A stretch of DNA of 64,000 bases from Paraflavitalea sp966211765 (GTDB lineage: Bacteria; Bacteroidota; Bacteroidia; Chitinophagales; Chitinophagaceae), in assembly GCA_966211765.1 (NCBI GenBank), contig CBIHOV010000007.1, positions 223,854-287,853 on the forward strand, read 5' to 3'. A program made the translations under genes and the position numbers. Under the pieces are notes generated by a model, which was not told where the DNA came from, ran no database searches, and saw only the letters and a list, made by a program, of their open reading frames with translations. The stretch's first letter is position 1, and every line of letters starts with the position of its first letter. Positions 45,364-57,100 of this stretch are shown here, one piece after another.

Positions 45364-48300
45364 TCAATTATTCGCTGTGAACATAACGGGCAATATGGGT
45401 ATCGATTGGGCAAAGAACACCAGGTTCAACCGGTAATCCAATGACACATCGAGGTCATATTCGGTGAAACTGGCCAGCAATGCCGGCAACAATACGCCGA
45501 GTTCGGGTTTATTCACCTTGTCCAGCAATTGGGGTTCTACTGCCCGTAGTTTGGCCCGCTTCAGTGTATCATTCAAAATACCTACCAACGCATCCCAATC
45601 CCAATGGCCGGTTTCTTTAGGAGTAACGGCCAATAACAAGGTTTGCGGCGGCGCGGCATTGGGCTGATTGTAATTGAAACTGATACCGGTCACTTCCTGC
45701 TTTGTAGGAATTTCTTCGGTCCAGTCGTCAATGAGCAAACCCGCCTGTTTACTGCCAGGTACAAAAGCTGCATTGCCATGTATGCATACAGACAGGGTAT
45801 CATGCGCAATGTTGAATGGAAGGGTGGGATCGGTCTCATCTTTTTCGGGGAAACCAACAGCCAGCCAGGAATCCTTGGCACGGAAAGGCAATTGAATAGG
45901 CTCCAGGGACAGTGTACCGGTGCCATTAAACAGTTCCTGCAGGGTGCGTACATAATCCCAGCGGGCCAGTTTGGGCCGTACATGTGCCGCATTCTGCATC
46001 CATTCATCGGCCACGAATGTCATTTTGACTACATTGGTGGCATGCTTGAGCAGCTGCACCCTGTCGGCATTGGATTGCTGAATATCTGCTTCATTGTTAA
46101 AAGCAAACAAGGGCAGGATATTAAATACCTCTTCCAGTAGGCTTTTACCGGCTTCGATGAGCTTTTCGATCTTTGTTGTCATAACGGTAGCGGCAGCAGC
46201 TTCAGCCAGTAAGGCAGTGGCTTGTGCATCGGCCAGCGCCATTCTCCGGCTTACGCTTTTTGCCTGATCGAGCAGGACTGTTTTCGTAGCATCATCCAGT
46301 GCCGCACTCACTTGCGGGAAAGAGTCGGCCAGCCCATAAGTAGCAATGCGTACCAATATATTTTGCAGTTGAGCAGCTTCTGTATTGCCCAGGGTAAATA
46401 CTGCATCACCAAAGTTTAGCTTGTCTTCATTCAAGGCCACCACAGCATCCTTGAGGTTATTGAATACGGTAACATTTCCATCCTCATCTTCTATTTGTGT
46501 TTGAACTGGCAGGTTATTCAGTTCACCAAGCAACAATTGATAAGCCTGTTGAATGGGTGTTATCCTGTTGAGTAATTGCACATCATCATACCCTTTCGGA
46601 TTGTTCTTATCGGCAAGGCTTTCTTTGGAATGGGGTTCATAGTCCTGGGCATGCAATGGCCTGGAATCGGCGATCATGGATTTGAGGTGGCGCAACAAGG
46701 GAAGCAACTTACCCAGGGGGCGTTTACCTGGTATATTATCAGGACGCAGGAATTCTATTTTTACAGGCACTACATCATCGAGTGCATTCAGCTGGCGGTA
46801 ATAATATGCAATGCGGCTCTCCAGTTCTGATGCGGAAGTTTTGCTTTCTTTATTGTTCTGGGTTGCGCCCGTATTCAATTCATTGCCGGTGATGTAAACG
46901 ATGTCGATGGGCTGCAGGTTCAGTTTATCAAGGCTTATATCGTCTGATGCTATTTCATTGCCGAGGGCATCCAGGTGGGCTACATGGAATAATAAGTTTT
47001 CTGGCGCACCAATGATACTATTCAGCCATTGGTTGATGCCTGGCTCCATTTTAGCTCTTGGGGTCATCAGAATAGGGGCCCAGGGATTGTTGCCCGGATC
47101 ATTGGGATCAAGGTTACTAAAATGAATGGTAACACGGTTGGTAAATGTAAAATGATGACCACGGGAAGTATTGATGATATCAATATCCGGTGGTATCTGT
47201 GCATCTTTAAGGGCATTGACCAGTGCAGCAGCACGCTCATAGTTGCCTTGCACCACCTGGTACATGCTTTCACTGAGCAAGAGGTCTTTTACGGCATCCA
47301 GTGAATCGGCCAGCTTATCTTTTTCCAGTATGATGGCTATACGTTCGGCGGGTGTGGCAGTGAGCACATCGCCGCTGGCGCCGAAGGGGAAAGCCAGGGT
47401 TGCTTCGGCCAGCTTAACACCATTCACCACATTGTTGGCTGGTATGGCTTCGGTGGTTTCATCGGCGCCCTGCTGGCGCACTTTGTGTTGCCGGAAGGGA
47501 TAAGCATCCCTGAAATTATAGATATAAAGGTTTAGTTTCTTCAAACTGTTATCGGCAGATGCCCTGTCATGTAATCCTCTTTCAAACTGGTAGCCCAGCA
47601 ATGCTTCCAGTGGCTGACCATTGCGGATACCCTGCAGGATGAACAAAGCGCGGCGCACTCTTTCGGAAGAAAGATTAACGGCCATGGTATCCGGATTGGC
47701 AGGGGTAGCATGGCTCATATAACCACTCCGCAGCACAGCGGCGGCAGATGCCTGGTTGAGTGATGGCGCGTGTACAAACCCGCCATTGTCGGCATATTCA
47801 AATAAGGGTGCATTGTTTTTGGGGATCAGTTTTTCAGGAACACCCTGGCTCACCACCTGCCTGCGGGAAGCAGGCTTTACATCCAGCAGCCATCCGAAGG
47901 AAGCCATGTAGATACCGGTCCTTCTTTCACCTGCCGGGGTTTCATGATCGTGATCGTTGCCGTGTTCTTCTCCGTGTTCATCTCCGATAATGCCTGCCTC
48001 CGGAGCATCGCCACCAGCAGGACCATGAACGGGCGCCGCATGTTCGTGCACATGGGGTGTAGTACCTCCGTGTTTATGTTCGGGAGACACATGGGCAATT
48101 TCCGTTTTTAATCCCCGGTGTTTCCGCAAGCGGGTATTGAACATGGCGGTTTGCCAGGCATCCAACCGGTAAGTACAGGTATCGAGGTGTTCAGTAAAGC
48201 ACCGTTCCAGCCTGGCTGTAGGCAGGTCAGCCAGGTACTCAAGTGATTCTTTGATCTTATTGAGGAAAGCGGCTTCATCTTCATTCCTTCCTGTGGATAG

Positions 48301-51033
48301 CAGGTATTCAGACACGAGCTTATTCTTTTGCCAATGGTTGGGCGCTGCCACAGAAACCTTGGCCTTCATTACTTCCCATTTGGTAAGATCGCCCTGCGGC
48401 CGGATATTGTGAAAGTTGGCAGCCTTGATGGTTTGATTGAGTACAATACTGTTCTTACCAAACCAGCGCACAGTGGCTTCATGTATTTGCAGCAGCAAGG
48501 CCCTTCTCAGCTGCATGTACAGTAAGGCAGAAGGGGCTTTGAGGCCGGCGCCAAAATCCTGCTTCTCCAGAGCTGCAATGGTATTGGCTTCCTTGAGCCA
48601 GTTGAGGTAATTCTTTTTCTCTGTTTCATTGAAATAACGAATGCCGTCTTTTTCCGACAGGGGTACATTGTCTATCAGGTTGGCAGCATCGAGCAAGGTG
48701 TGGTAATGCTGGAATATCAGGCGAAACTGTTGAGGTATCTGCAACATGCCTTTATCATCTTCCAGGGGATTGCCCCAGGCTTTGAACAGGGCCAGCAGGT
48801 CATTTTTGGAATCGAAGCCCTTTTCAATGTCGGCCGCATATTTTCCATTGTGCTGAAAATCGTCCAGGTTCTTTAGGTAATCGGTACTGTAACCTACCCG
48901 CTGATAAAAGGAGGCGGAACCGGGCTGCAGGCCCAGTACATTCATCAGCACATCCGAAGGGTCTTCATTTGGCTTTCCTACATACTTCAATTCAGGCAAG
49001 AGGCTTTCATACAGGGACTGGTAATGGGAGAGTATTGTATAGAGCTTGTTGAGAAAAGGGGTATCCAAAAAGTTTTCCCGCTTTTGCCATTGCCAGTTGG
49101 AGAAATCGCTGGTCAGCAATACACCATAGGGTTGATTGCCTACGCGCAGGGAAGGAAGTGGCCCCCGGCCAGTAACATATTGCACAAAAAAGTCGCGCAG
49201 CTTATCCTGGTCGGCCTCGCTGAGCGCTGGCCTTAGCATAGTGCTTAGATAGTATCCCAGGGTAGAGGGGTACAGGGCGGTATTCATCGCTATTGATTCC
49301 GTATAATCGGTAGCATCGCAATTGAGAATATGCTCCAGCGGTACATAATCAATGCCCAGTGCATCGGCGAGGTTCTTACCGTCGCAATCGCAATCATCGC
49401 CCGGAAAACACATGGGCTCCTGTGTTTCTACATAATAACTCACTTCATTGAACTGGTCGTTCTTCGTATACCCCGATCCATCACTTTCGGTATTGTTGGT
49501 GGGTGATCCTTGTTTGATGAGACTTAAACCCTTGGGTGAATAATGGTGGTTGTTGATCAGCTCTTCCAATCGCGCCTTGCTGGTATCCTTATCACCCGAC
49601 AAGTTAAGGCCCAGCACCAGTATCTTATCAAAACCATTGGTGGCTTGTGATGCGGTGAGGGGAATCTTAAATCCCATACCGTATTCAATGGCTTTATCAA
49701 AGTTGGAGGTCCAGTCGAAGGCTTCGCCAAATACCAGTTTCTCGTCTTTGGTTACAAAAGCATCATCTACTTCCATGGGATCGGGCCCTACAAACAACTC
49801 ATCGGGAATCACGTTGCCCACTACCTCTTTCTTAGTTGTCCCTTCATAGAGGATCACTACAAACCGGTCGGGCATCACGGTAGTGCGGGGAGCCCGGCTC
49901 CAGGCTGCCGTTTTCGTAAGATCATGTGTAGGGAAATTCAGTTCACTCACATCCTGCAATTCATCCAGGTGGTGCCAGTTGGGCGGCGCGGTTTCACTGG
50001 CTACCCAGGCCGACCGTTGCGGACCAAACACGGTTACGATATTACTCCAGGCCGATTTCTTCAGGTCTTCTTTTTCAGCGCCACCATTTTTCTCTGCATC
50101 GAAGAGCGCTTTCCAATATTTTACGCCTTCCGTCACCTCCTGTTCGGTGAGTGTTCCTTCATGGGTATGAACCGCAATATCATCGGGATACACACGCAGC
50201 CAGAGTTCTGTATGTTCGCGGGTAGTAATAAACCTTGTTTCAATGCGCACAGGCATCAGTAAAAAAGGGATGCTGTCATCAAAGTTTTCCAGCAGGTGCC
50301 GGGGATGGGGATCTACATAAATACTGCCAATGATGCCCTGTAGTTTGGCGCGATTTTCTACAAGCGCGGTTTTACCTTTGGTAGCATTGGCGATCAGTTC
50401 TTTTCTTTTGGTTTCCAGGTCAGCCGTATCGGGTGGCGTGGATTGCAATAAAGCGCCCAGCTTTTCCTGTGCCTGCGATAACCTGCCTTGCAGGTCCTTT
50501 CTTTTTGCCTGCAATGCCTCGCGGCGTGCGTCTACTTCCTGCTGTTGTTGCTGCAGGCGGGCAGCTTTGGTCTCTTCTGCCGTCAACTCCTGCTTAAGAT
50601 CTTCCAGTAATTGCTTCAGCACCTTGAGCTTATTTTCCAGCTCCTTTATTTTTTTGGGATCAGGTGTTGGCTGATTGTTCTCCGCAGCCAGTTCATCTGT
50701 TAACCTGACTATCTGGTCCTTCGCTGTTTGAATTTTCTTTTTGAGAAATGCAATGCGGTTTTTGCTATTGATGACAGCTTCCTGAAAATTATCCAGGGTG
50801 CTCATTTCATTGCTCAATTGTTGCAGCTCCTGCAGCAAGGCGGCAATGGTGGCCCTTACTGCTTTTACCTCATTGGCATCGGCGGGCAAGGCAGTATCAC
50901 CGCGTTTGATCTGCTTCAACAGTCTTTCTGTTTTCAGCAATTCAGTGCGGTCGGCATACAACTGCTCGTCCAGTTCTTTTACTTTCTTTCGTTGCGCCTC
51001 AATTGCTGCTACTTGTTCTTTCCAGCTTTCCAT
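45364..51033 (-). CDS. 1889-residue protein of unknown function with coiled coil and His-rich segment
   Basis: The N-terminal ~235 residues are a long coiled coil (KKVKELDEQLYADRTELLKT and following, rich in Lys/Glu/Gln). Next comes a domain with PFLLMPVRIETRF, ELWLRVYPDDIAVHTHEGTL and VFGPQRSAWVASETAPPNW (about 255-370). I recall this domain from large hypothetical proteins of other phyla. Near residue 540 a Cys/Asp cluster (CFPGDDCDCDGKN) may bind metal. Around residues 980-1030 there is a His-rich stretch (EHKHGGTTPHVHEHAAPVHG, then DEHGEEHGNDHDHE), also a likely metal site. There is no signal peptide and no membrane helix. The gene sits 22 bp after the 1034-residue gene. It is the largest member of the cluster and a candidate scaffold; that is a guess from size and coiled coil. 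Confidence 0.8.
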   Translation of the reverse strand: MESWKEQVAAIEAQRKKVKELDEQLYADRTELLKTERLLKQIKRGDTALPADANEVKAVRATIAALLQELQQLSNEMSTLDNFQEAVINSKNRIAFLKKKIQTAKDQIVRLTDELAAENNQPTPDPKKIKELENKLKVLKQLLEDLKQELTAEETKAARLQQQQQEVDARREALQAKRKDLQGRLSQAQEKLGALLQSTPPDTADLETKRKELIANATKGKTALVENRAKLQGIIGSIYVDPHPRHLLENFDDSIPFLLMPVRIETRFITTREHTELWLRVYPDDIAVHTHEGTLTEQEVTEGVKYWKALFDAEKNGGAEKEDLKKSAWSNIVTVFGPQRSAWVASETAPPNWHHLDELQDVSELNFPTHDLTKTAAWSRAPRTTVMPDRFVVILYEGTTKKEVVGNVIPDELFVGPDPMEVDDAFVTKDEKLVFGEAFDWTSNFDKAIEYGMGFKIPLTASQATNGFDKILVLGLNLSGDKDTSKARLEELINNHHYSPKGLSLIKQGSPTNNTESDGSGYTKNDQFNEVSYYVETQEPMCFPGDDCDCDGKNLADALGIDYVPLEHILNCDATDYTESIAMNTALYPSTLGYYLSTMLRPALSEADQDKLRDFFVQYVTGRGPLPSLRVGNQPYGVLLTSDFSNWQWQKRENFLDTPFLNKLYTILSHYQSLYESLLPELKYVGKPNEDPSDVLMNVLGLQPGSASFYQRVGYSTDYLKNLDDFQHNGKYAADIEKGFDSKNDLLALFKAWGNPLEDDKGMLQIPQQFRLIFQHYHTLLDAANLIDNVPLSEKDGIRYFNETEKKNYLNWLKEANTIAALEKQDFGAGLKAPSALLYMQLRRALLLQIHEATVRWFGKNSIVLNQTIKAANFHNIRPQGDLTKWEVMKAKVSVAAPNHWQKNKLVSEYLLSTGRNEDEAAFLNKIKESLEYLADLPTARLERCFTEHLDTCTYRLDAWQTAMFNTRLRKHRGLKTEIAHVSPEHKHGGTTPHVHEHAAPVHGPAGGDAPEAGIIGDEHGEEHGNDHDHETPAGERRTGIYMASFGWLLDVKPASRRQVVSQGVPEKLIPKNNAPLFEYADNGGFVHAPSLNQASAAAVLRSGYMSHATPANPDTMAVNLSSERVRRALFILQGIRNGQPLEALLGYQFERGLHDRASADNSLKKLNLYIYNFRDAYPFRQHKVRQQGADETTEAIPANNVVNGVKLAEATLAFPFGASGDVLTATPAERIAIILEKDKLADSLDAVKDLLLSESMYQVVQGNYERAAALVNALKDAQIPPDIDIINTSRGHHFTFTNRVTIHFSNLDPNDPGNNPWAPILMTPRAKMEPGINQWLNSIIGAPENLLFHVAHLDALGNEIASDDISLDKLNLQPIDIVYITGNELNTGATQNNKESKTSASELESRIAYYYRQLNALDDVVPVKIEFLRPDNIPGKRPLGKLLPLLRHLKSMIADSRPLHAQDYEPHSKESLADKNNPKGYDDVQLLNRITPIQQAYQLLLGELNNLPVQTQIEDEDGNVTVFNNLKDAVVALNEDKLNFGDAVFTLGNTEAAQLQNILVRIATYGLADSFPQVSAALDDATKTVLLDQAKSVSRRMALADAQATALLAEAAAATVMTTKIEKLIEAGKSLLEEVFNILPLFAFNNEADIQQSNADRVQLLKHATNVVKMTFVADEWMQNAAHVRPKLARWDYVRTLQELFNGTGTLSLEPIQLPFRAKDSWLAVGFPEKDETDPTLPFNIAHDTLSVCIHGNAAFVPGSKQAGLLIDDWTEEIPTKQEVTGISFNYNQPNAAPPQTLLLAVTPKETGHWDWDALVGILNDTLKRAKLRAVEPQLLDKVNKPELGVLLPALLASFTEYDLDVSLDYRLNLVFFAQSIPILPVMFTANN

Positions 51034-51055
51034 ATTTGGTGTTTAACGCATGTGA

Positions 51056-54000
51056 TCAGGCTGGCAGGTTCTCCAGCATTTCTTTGGCATGTACTGCTAC
51101 CATGCTGGGTTTTTGAAATAATACAAAAGCCATATTGGCCGAATCGGCTCCCCATCTGAAATCATCGGAAGGGTGTATATTGGGCCGCACGCCTGCTTTA
51201 ATGAATTTTACATCTCCGGTGAAATTGGTCCAGGCCAGATCGTCCCAGGACAGGCCATCGGTTCCCTGGTTGAAACTGATGTCCATACCAAACCTCGGTT
51301 CACCGGGCAGTTCCTGGATAATGAAGAACCAGCCAAGGTGATCGGTAAAGGGCGGTGTGAGGTCAATGCCTCGTGCCTGCTTAATGGTAAGATCGAACCC
51401 AAAGAATTTAATATCGGGAGGTATCTCGGCTTTGTACAAAGGGAACTTCACCTGCTGTTCAAATTCTTCAGCTGTGAGGTCAAGGTCTATTTCTGGTTCC
51501 GCTTCCGATTTTCCGGCAATTGCTTTCTGTGCAAAGATGACGGTATTGGGATATCGTTTCAGCAGGTCGCCGCGGATCACCAATACGGTTTGTTCTGCAT
51601 CGCCCTGGGCATCCCGGTTATTGTGCCGCCCCAGGTTGCTGCTGAGGGGCCAGGTATGAATGGGTTTGATGTCTTTGTATTCTTCGGTGAGTTCGGCTTC
51701 TGTTTTATTTTCTGCCGGGCGGATGATGCCTTTTACATCCCAGAACTGGCGGAAATAGCTGCCTCTTTCATCACTGGGATATTCGCGCCACAACAATTCC
51801 CGGCCCATTTCATGGTTGAGCCCTACCATGTACGATTCAATGAATTTCTGGTTGGTCTTCAACAAGGAAATGGTATTGGGTGGTATCAGCTTCAGGTTGG
51901 GCAATAACAACTCGCCTGAAATATCTGCCAGCTTCTTGTACATGGGATCTTCAAAATCAGGATAGGCCATGGCCGGAAAGATCGTTTCAGGTTTGTTCAG
52001 AATTATATAGGCAGGAAACTGTACCAATGATGATAAGCGGAAGGGGAAAGAAGTATGCGGATGAATAGCGGTACTTACTTTGGCATAAGCGTTTGACAAA
52101 TTCAATGGCAATATTTCCTTTACAGGCTGCAGTACAGCCAGTCTTCTTGTAAACCCGGTCAATGCCAGCCGGAAGTTTTTGCCTTCCACACTATCAGTAT
52201 TGGCGCCCGTGGTAGTAGGGAGCGGTGTGGTGCTTTCATCACTAAGCTTTAAAGTGAAGTTGGGTCGTACCGGTATCAGGGAAATGGCTTCTTCCTGTTT
52301 CTGTGGATCGGTAACGGTTTCGGCAGCTGCAAGATTTGTCTTCAGTTTGTTTAGAAAAGGATAGGCCACGGCTGCCAATACAGCCAATATACCAAACAAG
52401 AGGAAGGCGCCGGTAATAAAGGCCAGCAATACCAGCAGCAGCAACAGGATGAGGAGTATGATCTCAAAATTCCTCAGCAACCATATCAACCAGGCTGGCA
52501 GCTTGTAAGGAAATACCTGACTGGCTATGCCGGCGGTATTGGGCATACCTGCCGGTGTGGCTTTGGGTGGTGCAGCAGTGACGGTACCCTCATTCAATTG
52601 TGTCACCAAGGTTCCATAATCAAAAGGCTTGCTGCTGCCCAGCCTTTTGGCCAATTTACCATTGGGGCGCACAAGTCGACGGAAGGCGCCTGAAAAAACA
52701 GCCAATGGCAAACGGCTATCCTGTATTTGTTTGTGAATAGTAGTGGGACTGCCCATGATGCGGGGCAATAAGGGCTTGCTGATGGCGAGCATGGTGTTGG
52801 CAGGCAGCTTACTGAAACTTTTCACGGTATACTGCAGCGACACTTTCATGAAGAACATGGTGGCGCGGATACGCCGGTTGGCTTCTATGATCTTCAGTAC
52901 CTGCTCCCAGGCTTTGCGCATGTATTTCTCCTGGTTCTTTTGGATCACCAGGGTACCAAAGCCTGCGGGCACGCGCGTGCGTGGGTCTTTGTTCAGGTCA
53001 TGCAGCCAGGTGGTTTTGGCGATATCGAGCAACACGACTTCGTTGGCTGATTTCTTAGCATGTTTACCTCCATACAGGGGTACCGAGATAATGGGGTCGC
53101 CTGAATCATCTTTGCCAATGATGGTAGCAGGCAGGTTTACAATATCTTCCAATTGCTCCTGAAAATCCAGGGGCTTGGTGGTATCAGGAAAAACGGTGGA
53201 TACGGTGGAGGGAGATTTCAAAGCGCCTTCCAATCCAATGATGGGTGGTTGGGTACCGCTCACTTCCAGTGCAGGATTATCGGCCCTCACAAATCCGGGG
53301 CGTGAGCAATCCATATCACGGATGCCTACCTTGGGGTCCATGGGCCTTGGCTGCAGCAGCTTCACCAATGATTCAAAATCGGCATTGGTACCCGTGCGGA
53401 AGAACCATTCATAATAGACGGGCATTTCTCCCCGGGCGCCATTGTTATCCCAGGAAGCCATTTGTGCATTGACGGTTACCGTAGGCTGTTCCAGCCCCGC
53501 CAGCCTGCCGGTTTCAAAAGCAGGAATTAAGAATGCATAGTAAGCAGTATTGGGATCCAGCTTCCGCGGGCTCATCAGCCTGGAATATACCTGGTCGGGA
53601 TCATCATTGGTGGTTTTATTAAGGGAGAGCAGGAACTTTTCATAATCCGACAATTCATTATCCGGAATATCGGCATTGCTGTGCATGTGCGCCCACAACC
53701 AGGTTTCATTGACCGGTGGAAATGCTTCTTTGTTCTTAACGGTAATGGAAGGAACGGGAATTTTGCGTTTGGACCTGTCAAACTCATCTTCCTTCAACAC
53801 CAGCAAAAATACCCAGGGGCGTAGCTTAGAGCCCTGGGGAGCTGCCGGTGTATAACGCCAGGCAAAGTCTTCATCGTAAAACTCTATAAAGGAAAGATAG
53901 TTGGGTTCGAAGTCGGTGATCCAGTTCAGCGGTTCTACCCGTACGATCATATCGTGGTTGATACCGGTAATATCACCGGGACCAATGAGTGCAAAATTCT

Positions 54001-54160
54001 TAGCCAACCCAGCTCCATTCAAAGATACCTGTACAGGCACTTCCGCCCTTTCTACGGTAGCAGCGCCACCGGCGCCCAGGTCATCTCCTTCAATGATATT
54101 GCCGGCAATGCCTTTACGCGCCCATGAGTGAAACTGGTACCTTGCTATTTCAACACTCAT
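51056..54160 (-). CDS. 1034-residue protein of unknown function with central membrane segment
   Basis: The N-terminal third has conserved-looking blocks: EIARYQFHSWARKGIAGNI, VQVSLNGAGLAKNFALIGPG, then TDFEPNYLSFIEFYDEDFAW and LRPWVFLLVLKEDEF (residues 5-130). From memory such blocks occur in hypothetical proteins of other phyla beside relatives of its neighbours. A strongly hydrophobic stretch at about residues 548-600 (LIWLLRNFEIILLILLLLL, then FITGAFLLFGILAVLAAVAY) would give one or two membrane helices in the middle of an otherwise soluble chain. No enzyme motif is recognised. It starts 4 bp after the DUF6603-type gene and precedes the 1889-residue gene by 22 bp. It may anchor the cluster's products to the inner membrane, which is inference. 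Confidence 0.8.
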   Translation of the reverse strand: MSVEIARYQFHSWARKGIAGNIIEGDDLGAGGAATVERAEVPVQVSLNGAGLAKNFALIGPGDITGINHDMIVRVEPLNWITDFEPNYLSFIEFYDEDFAWRYTPAAPQGSKLRPWVFLLVLKEDEFDRSKRKIPVPSITVKNKEAFPPVNETWLWAHMHSNADIPDNELSDYEKFLLSLNKTTNDDPDQVYSRLMSPRKLDPNTAYYAFLIPAFETGRLAGLEQPTVTVNAQMASWDNNGARGEMPVYYEWFFRTGTNADFESLVKLLQPRPMDPKVGIRDMDCSRPGFVRADNPALEVSGTQPPIIGLEGALKSPSTVSTVFPDTTKPLDFQEQLEDIVNLPATIIGKDDSGDPIISVPLYGGKHAKKSANEVVLLDIAKTTWLHDLNKDPRTRVPAGFGTLVIQKNQEKYMRKAWEQVLKIIEANRRIRATMFFMKVSLQYTVKSFSKLPANTMLAISKPLLPRIMGSPTTIHKQIQDSRLPLAVFSGAFRRLVRPNGKLAKRLGSSKPFDYGTLVTQLNEGTVTAAPPKATPAGMPNTAGIASQVFPYKLPAWLIWLLRNFEIILLILLLLLVLLAFITGAFLLFGILAVLAAVAYPFLNKLKTNLAAAETVTDPQKQEEAISLIPVRPNFTLKLSDESTTPLPTTTGANTDSVEGKNFRLALTGFTRRLAVLQPVKEILPLNLSNAYAKVSTAIHPHTSFPFRLSSLVQFPAYIILNKPETIFPAMAYPDFEDPMYKKLADISGELLLPNLKLIPPNTISLLKTNQKFIESYMVGLNHEMGRELLWREYPSDERGSYFRQFWDVKGIIRPAENKTEAELTEEYKDIKPIHTWPLSSNLGRHNNRDAQGDAEQTVLVIRGDLLKRYPNTVIFAQKAIAGKSEAEPEIDLDLTAEEFEQQVKFPLYKAEIPPDIKFFGFDLTIKQARGIDLTPPFTDHLGWFFIIQELPGEPRFGMDISFNQGTDGLSWDDLAWTNFTGDVKFIKAGVRPNIHPSDDFRWGADSANMAFVLFQKPSMVAVHAKEMLENLPA

Positions 54161-54164
54161 ATGC

Positions 54165-57100
54165 TTAGTTTGGGTTTAGTTCATAATGTGATACCACCTG
54201 CACTTCATCTTTCAATGCCGGATTCTTTTCTACCAGTTTATTGTAGAGTTGAACGGCTTCTGTATAACTGCCCGCCGTCATTTCCTGGCTGTACAGTTTC
54301 ATATCGTTTTTACCGGCCACGGCAAAATGCTCTGTTTTCATATTGACTGCTTCCGGTGCATTGGAAGACACTTTGTTGTTGGCGTACGATAAAGTAGACT
54401 TGGCCACGGCACCTCCTTTCACATTGGCCTTGAAGAGGCTTTTGGCGTATTTGTAAATGCCGGCAAATACCAGCACCCGTTTCTTTCTCAGGTAGGTGAG
54501 TTCATAATCTACGCTCTTGTTAACAGCCATGGGAGTTTGTACAGCAGAAGAGCCGGTGATCTTGAAGCCACTCTTCATGTTTTCAAAAGAAGGGCGCGCC
54601 AGCTTTTCATTGTCCTTCATGTCAATAAAATTGGCCGGTGCAAATTGTTCTTTCACCTCCTGGGTCTTGAGACTGGGGTCGGTCGTTTTTATCTCGAAGC
54701 GCTTGGCATCCTTGGGCAGCTTGTTGCCAAACTTATTGATGTCCAGCTCAAGCGGCACCAGTCTTTCACTGAAAGTGAGTACCCCAAAAGGATGGATCAC
54801 GAGTTTATCGCCTATATCCTTGATCTCTTTGATGGTTACATGTAATTTGTTGTTGTCGGGTATATCGGCTTTCCAGTTTCGGTTATCGGCGATCTCTTTG
54901 GTGAGCAGGTCAATAACGTCGATCTTTTCTTTACCGGCATCATCGGGATTATCGCCCCAGGTTTCATGGAAGCTGACAGTGACATCGAAGAAGAGAATGG
55001 TAAAGCTGGCTTCTCCTTTCACATCCCAAGGTTCGGGACCTGCCAGTTCACCGGAGAGACGGATGCCCATGATCACAGAAGTGCCACGGCGCAGGGCCAG
55101 GCCTGCATATACAGCGGCAATAAACCGGAATGGATCGAACTGGAAGAGTACATCAAATCCCAGGTAACCGTATACATTAAATCCACAGGCTTCTGCATAC
55201 AATTCTGCTTTGGCGCCTAATTGTACGGTATTGCTGGTAACGGCAAAATAGCACTGAATGGAAATACGGGGATTATCACCACTCAATAAGCTGATGGTAA
55301 GCCGCGTCATGTGTTGCAGGTCCTGCGGTGCTTCATGAAAGGCCGGATGGAATCCGCCAACACTCAGTATGAATACCGGCTGATCGCCCCAGGATAAACG
55401 GAAGGCCATATCGCCGGTAAGGGTAAATACCAGCAGGCGTGAATCGTACAGACTGGCATCGAAAGAAATGTATTTGTTCTCAAAATCTATTACGCCCAGG
55501 AAGTTGACCTGCAGGCGCAGCAAGGCGGCTTCTTCCGTTGGCAGCACAGCTTTAATAACACCCAGTATCACAATACGCGGTACAGGTATTTCAATCAAAA
55601 TACCAATCTCCAGGGTGATGAGGGAAGGCGTGCCCCATCCTACTTTGGCCATCGGGCCAATAATGAAATGGTCAGGATAAGGCGGGAATACCTGCTTGAT
55701 ATCGCTTACAATGCGGCTGATATTGGCCACCACATCTTCCGGGAAGAGGATGCTTTTGATCGCATTGGTTTTGACGCCTTCACGCAATACATCAATCTTG
55801 GTGGTACGGTTCAGGCCCAGTAATCCCCCTACGGCGTTGAGGGTAAACCCAAAGCCCAGTTGTATCGGTGTAAATTCAGCGGTGATGATGATCAGCAGAG
55901 AGAAACCCTGGCTGCCATCAGGCATCTTGGTATTGATGATGCCCACTGCTTTCAGGCTGAACAGGCTCTGGAATTCCAGTTCCAGGGAACCGAAATATTC
56001 TCCTTTGTCAAAATCAAGGTATAAGAATCCTCCTCCCTTGATGACACCGGTATCCAGGGAAAGGCCCACGCCATTGGGTGGCTTAAAACCAAAGTCAACC
56101 TGCATGGGTCCCATATTGCCACTATTGTTGGGCGGGAAAGAGAAGGTAGCGGTAACACCCATGTTTTGCACCACAGCCACCAGTGGCCCCAGGGATGCTT
56201 TGATATCTGTACCCAGGCTCACGGGGAATTTGCCGTCTTCCATCTTCAGGGTAAGGGTCAATCCTTCTAATGCTATGGGACCGATATCAACATGGATGGG
56301 CAGTTTTATTTCCAATGCACTGCTGCCCTGGAAATAGAAACCTTTATCGGAGGATATACCGATCAATATATCGAAATCAGCTTCGGCTTTGATGCCGGAT
56401 AATATTTTTTGTATGAGGCCATCGCCCTTGGAAGAGTCGATGATGATCTTGCCATTCTTCAAGGATGATTCAAAACCAATCGATCCTTTGGCCTGGCCGG
56501 CGCCACTATCCCAGTCGAAGGAAACGGTAATGCCATTGCTTACCTCTCCTATTTCCACGCGGCTGCCACCTGCCTGTCCCAGCAGGATAAAAGGCCGGGG
56601 CGGATTGACTGGCTTGCCAATCAGTTTGAATGCTGCAGCCCCGCTTACAGATCCCGAAGGAGGGATAATGCTGATATTGTGAGGAGGTGTTATTCTGATA
56701 CCGGTTCCTGCCGACAGACTGCCTTCGAGGTCAATCCCGAATTTCCAGGCTTCATTCCACAGGGGAATGGCAAAGCTGAGTGTGCTGGCCACTTCCCCAA
56801 AGATCAATGCTTCCAGCCCCGGTGGGTTAAGGGCATTGGTAGGTTTGAGCCGGAAGATGCCAAACCGCAGCGCAGGCCCTATTTCGCCCTCACTGGCTTT
56901 TTGCAATGTGACCGGAATGGCGAATGCTTTCAATACGGAATGAATGCGTGGTATGAATGCCTTACCATCAAAATCATTGGCGCCCCATTTATAGATATCG
57001 GTAAATAACTCCTGTGGTTTGGTGAAGAGTTTGGGAAAGCGGTCAAAGCGCACCACCCTTTTCGTATAAGCTGGCTTGGCCAGGTTAACGGGATCGGCGG

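Noticed and set aside
51173..51907. 244-codon open frame on the plus strand
   Set aside because: Antisense to the C-terminal part of the 1034-residue gene; codon pattern mirrors the opposite strand and no start signal is apparent.
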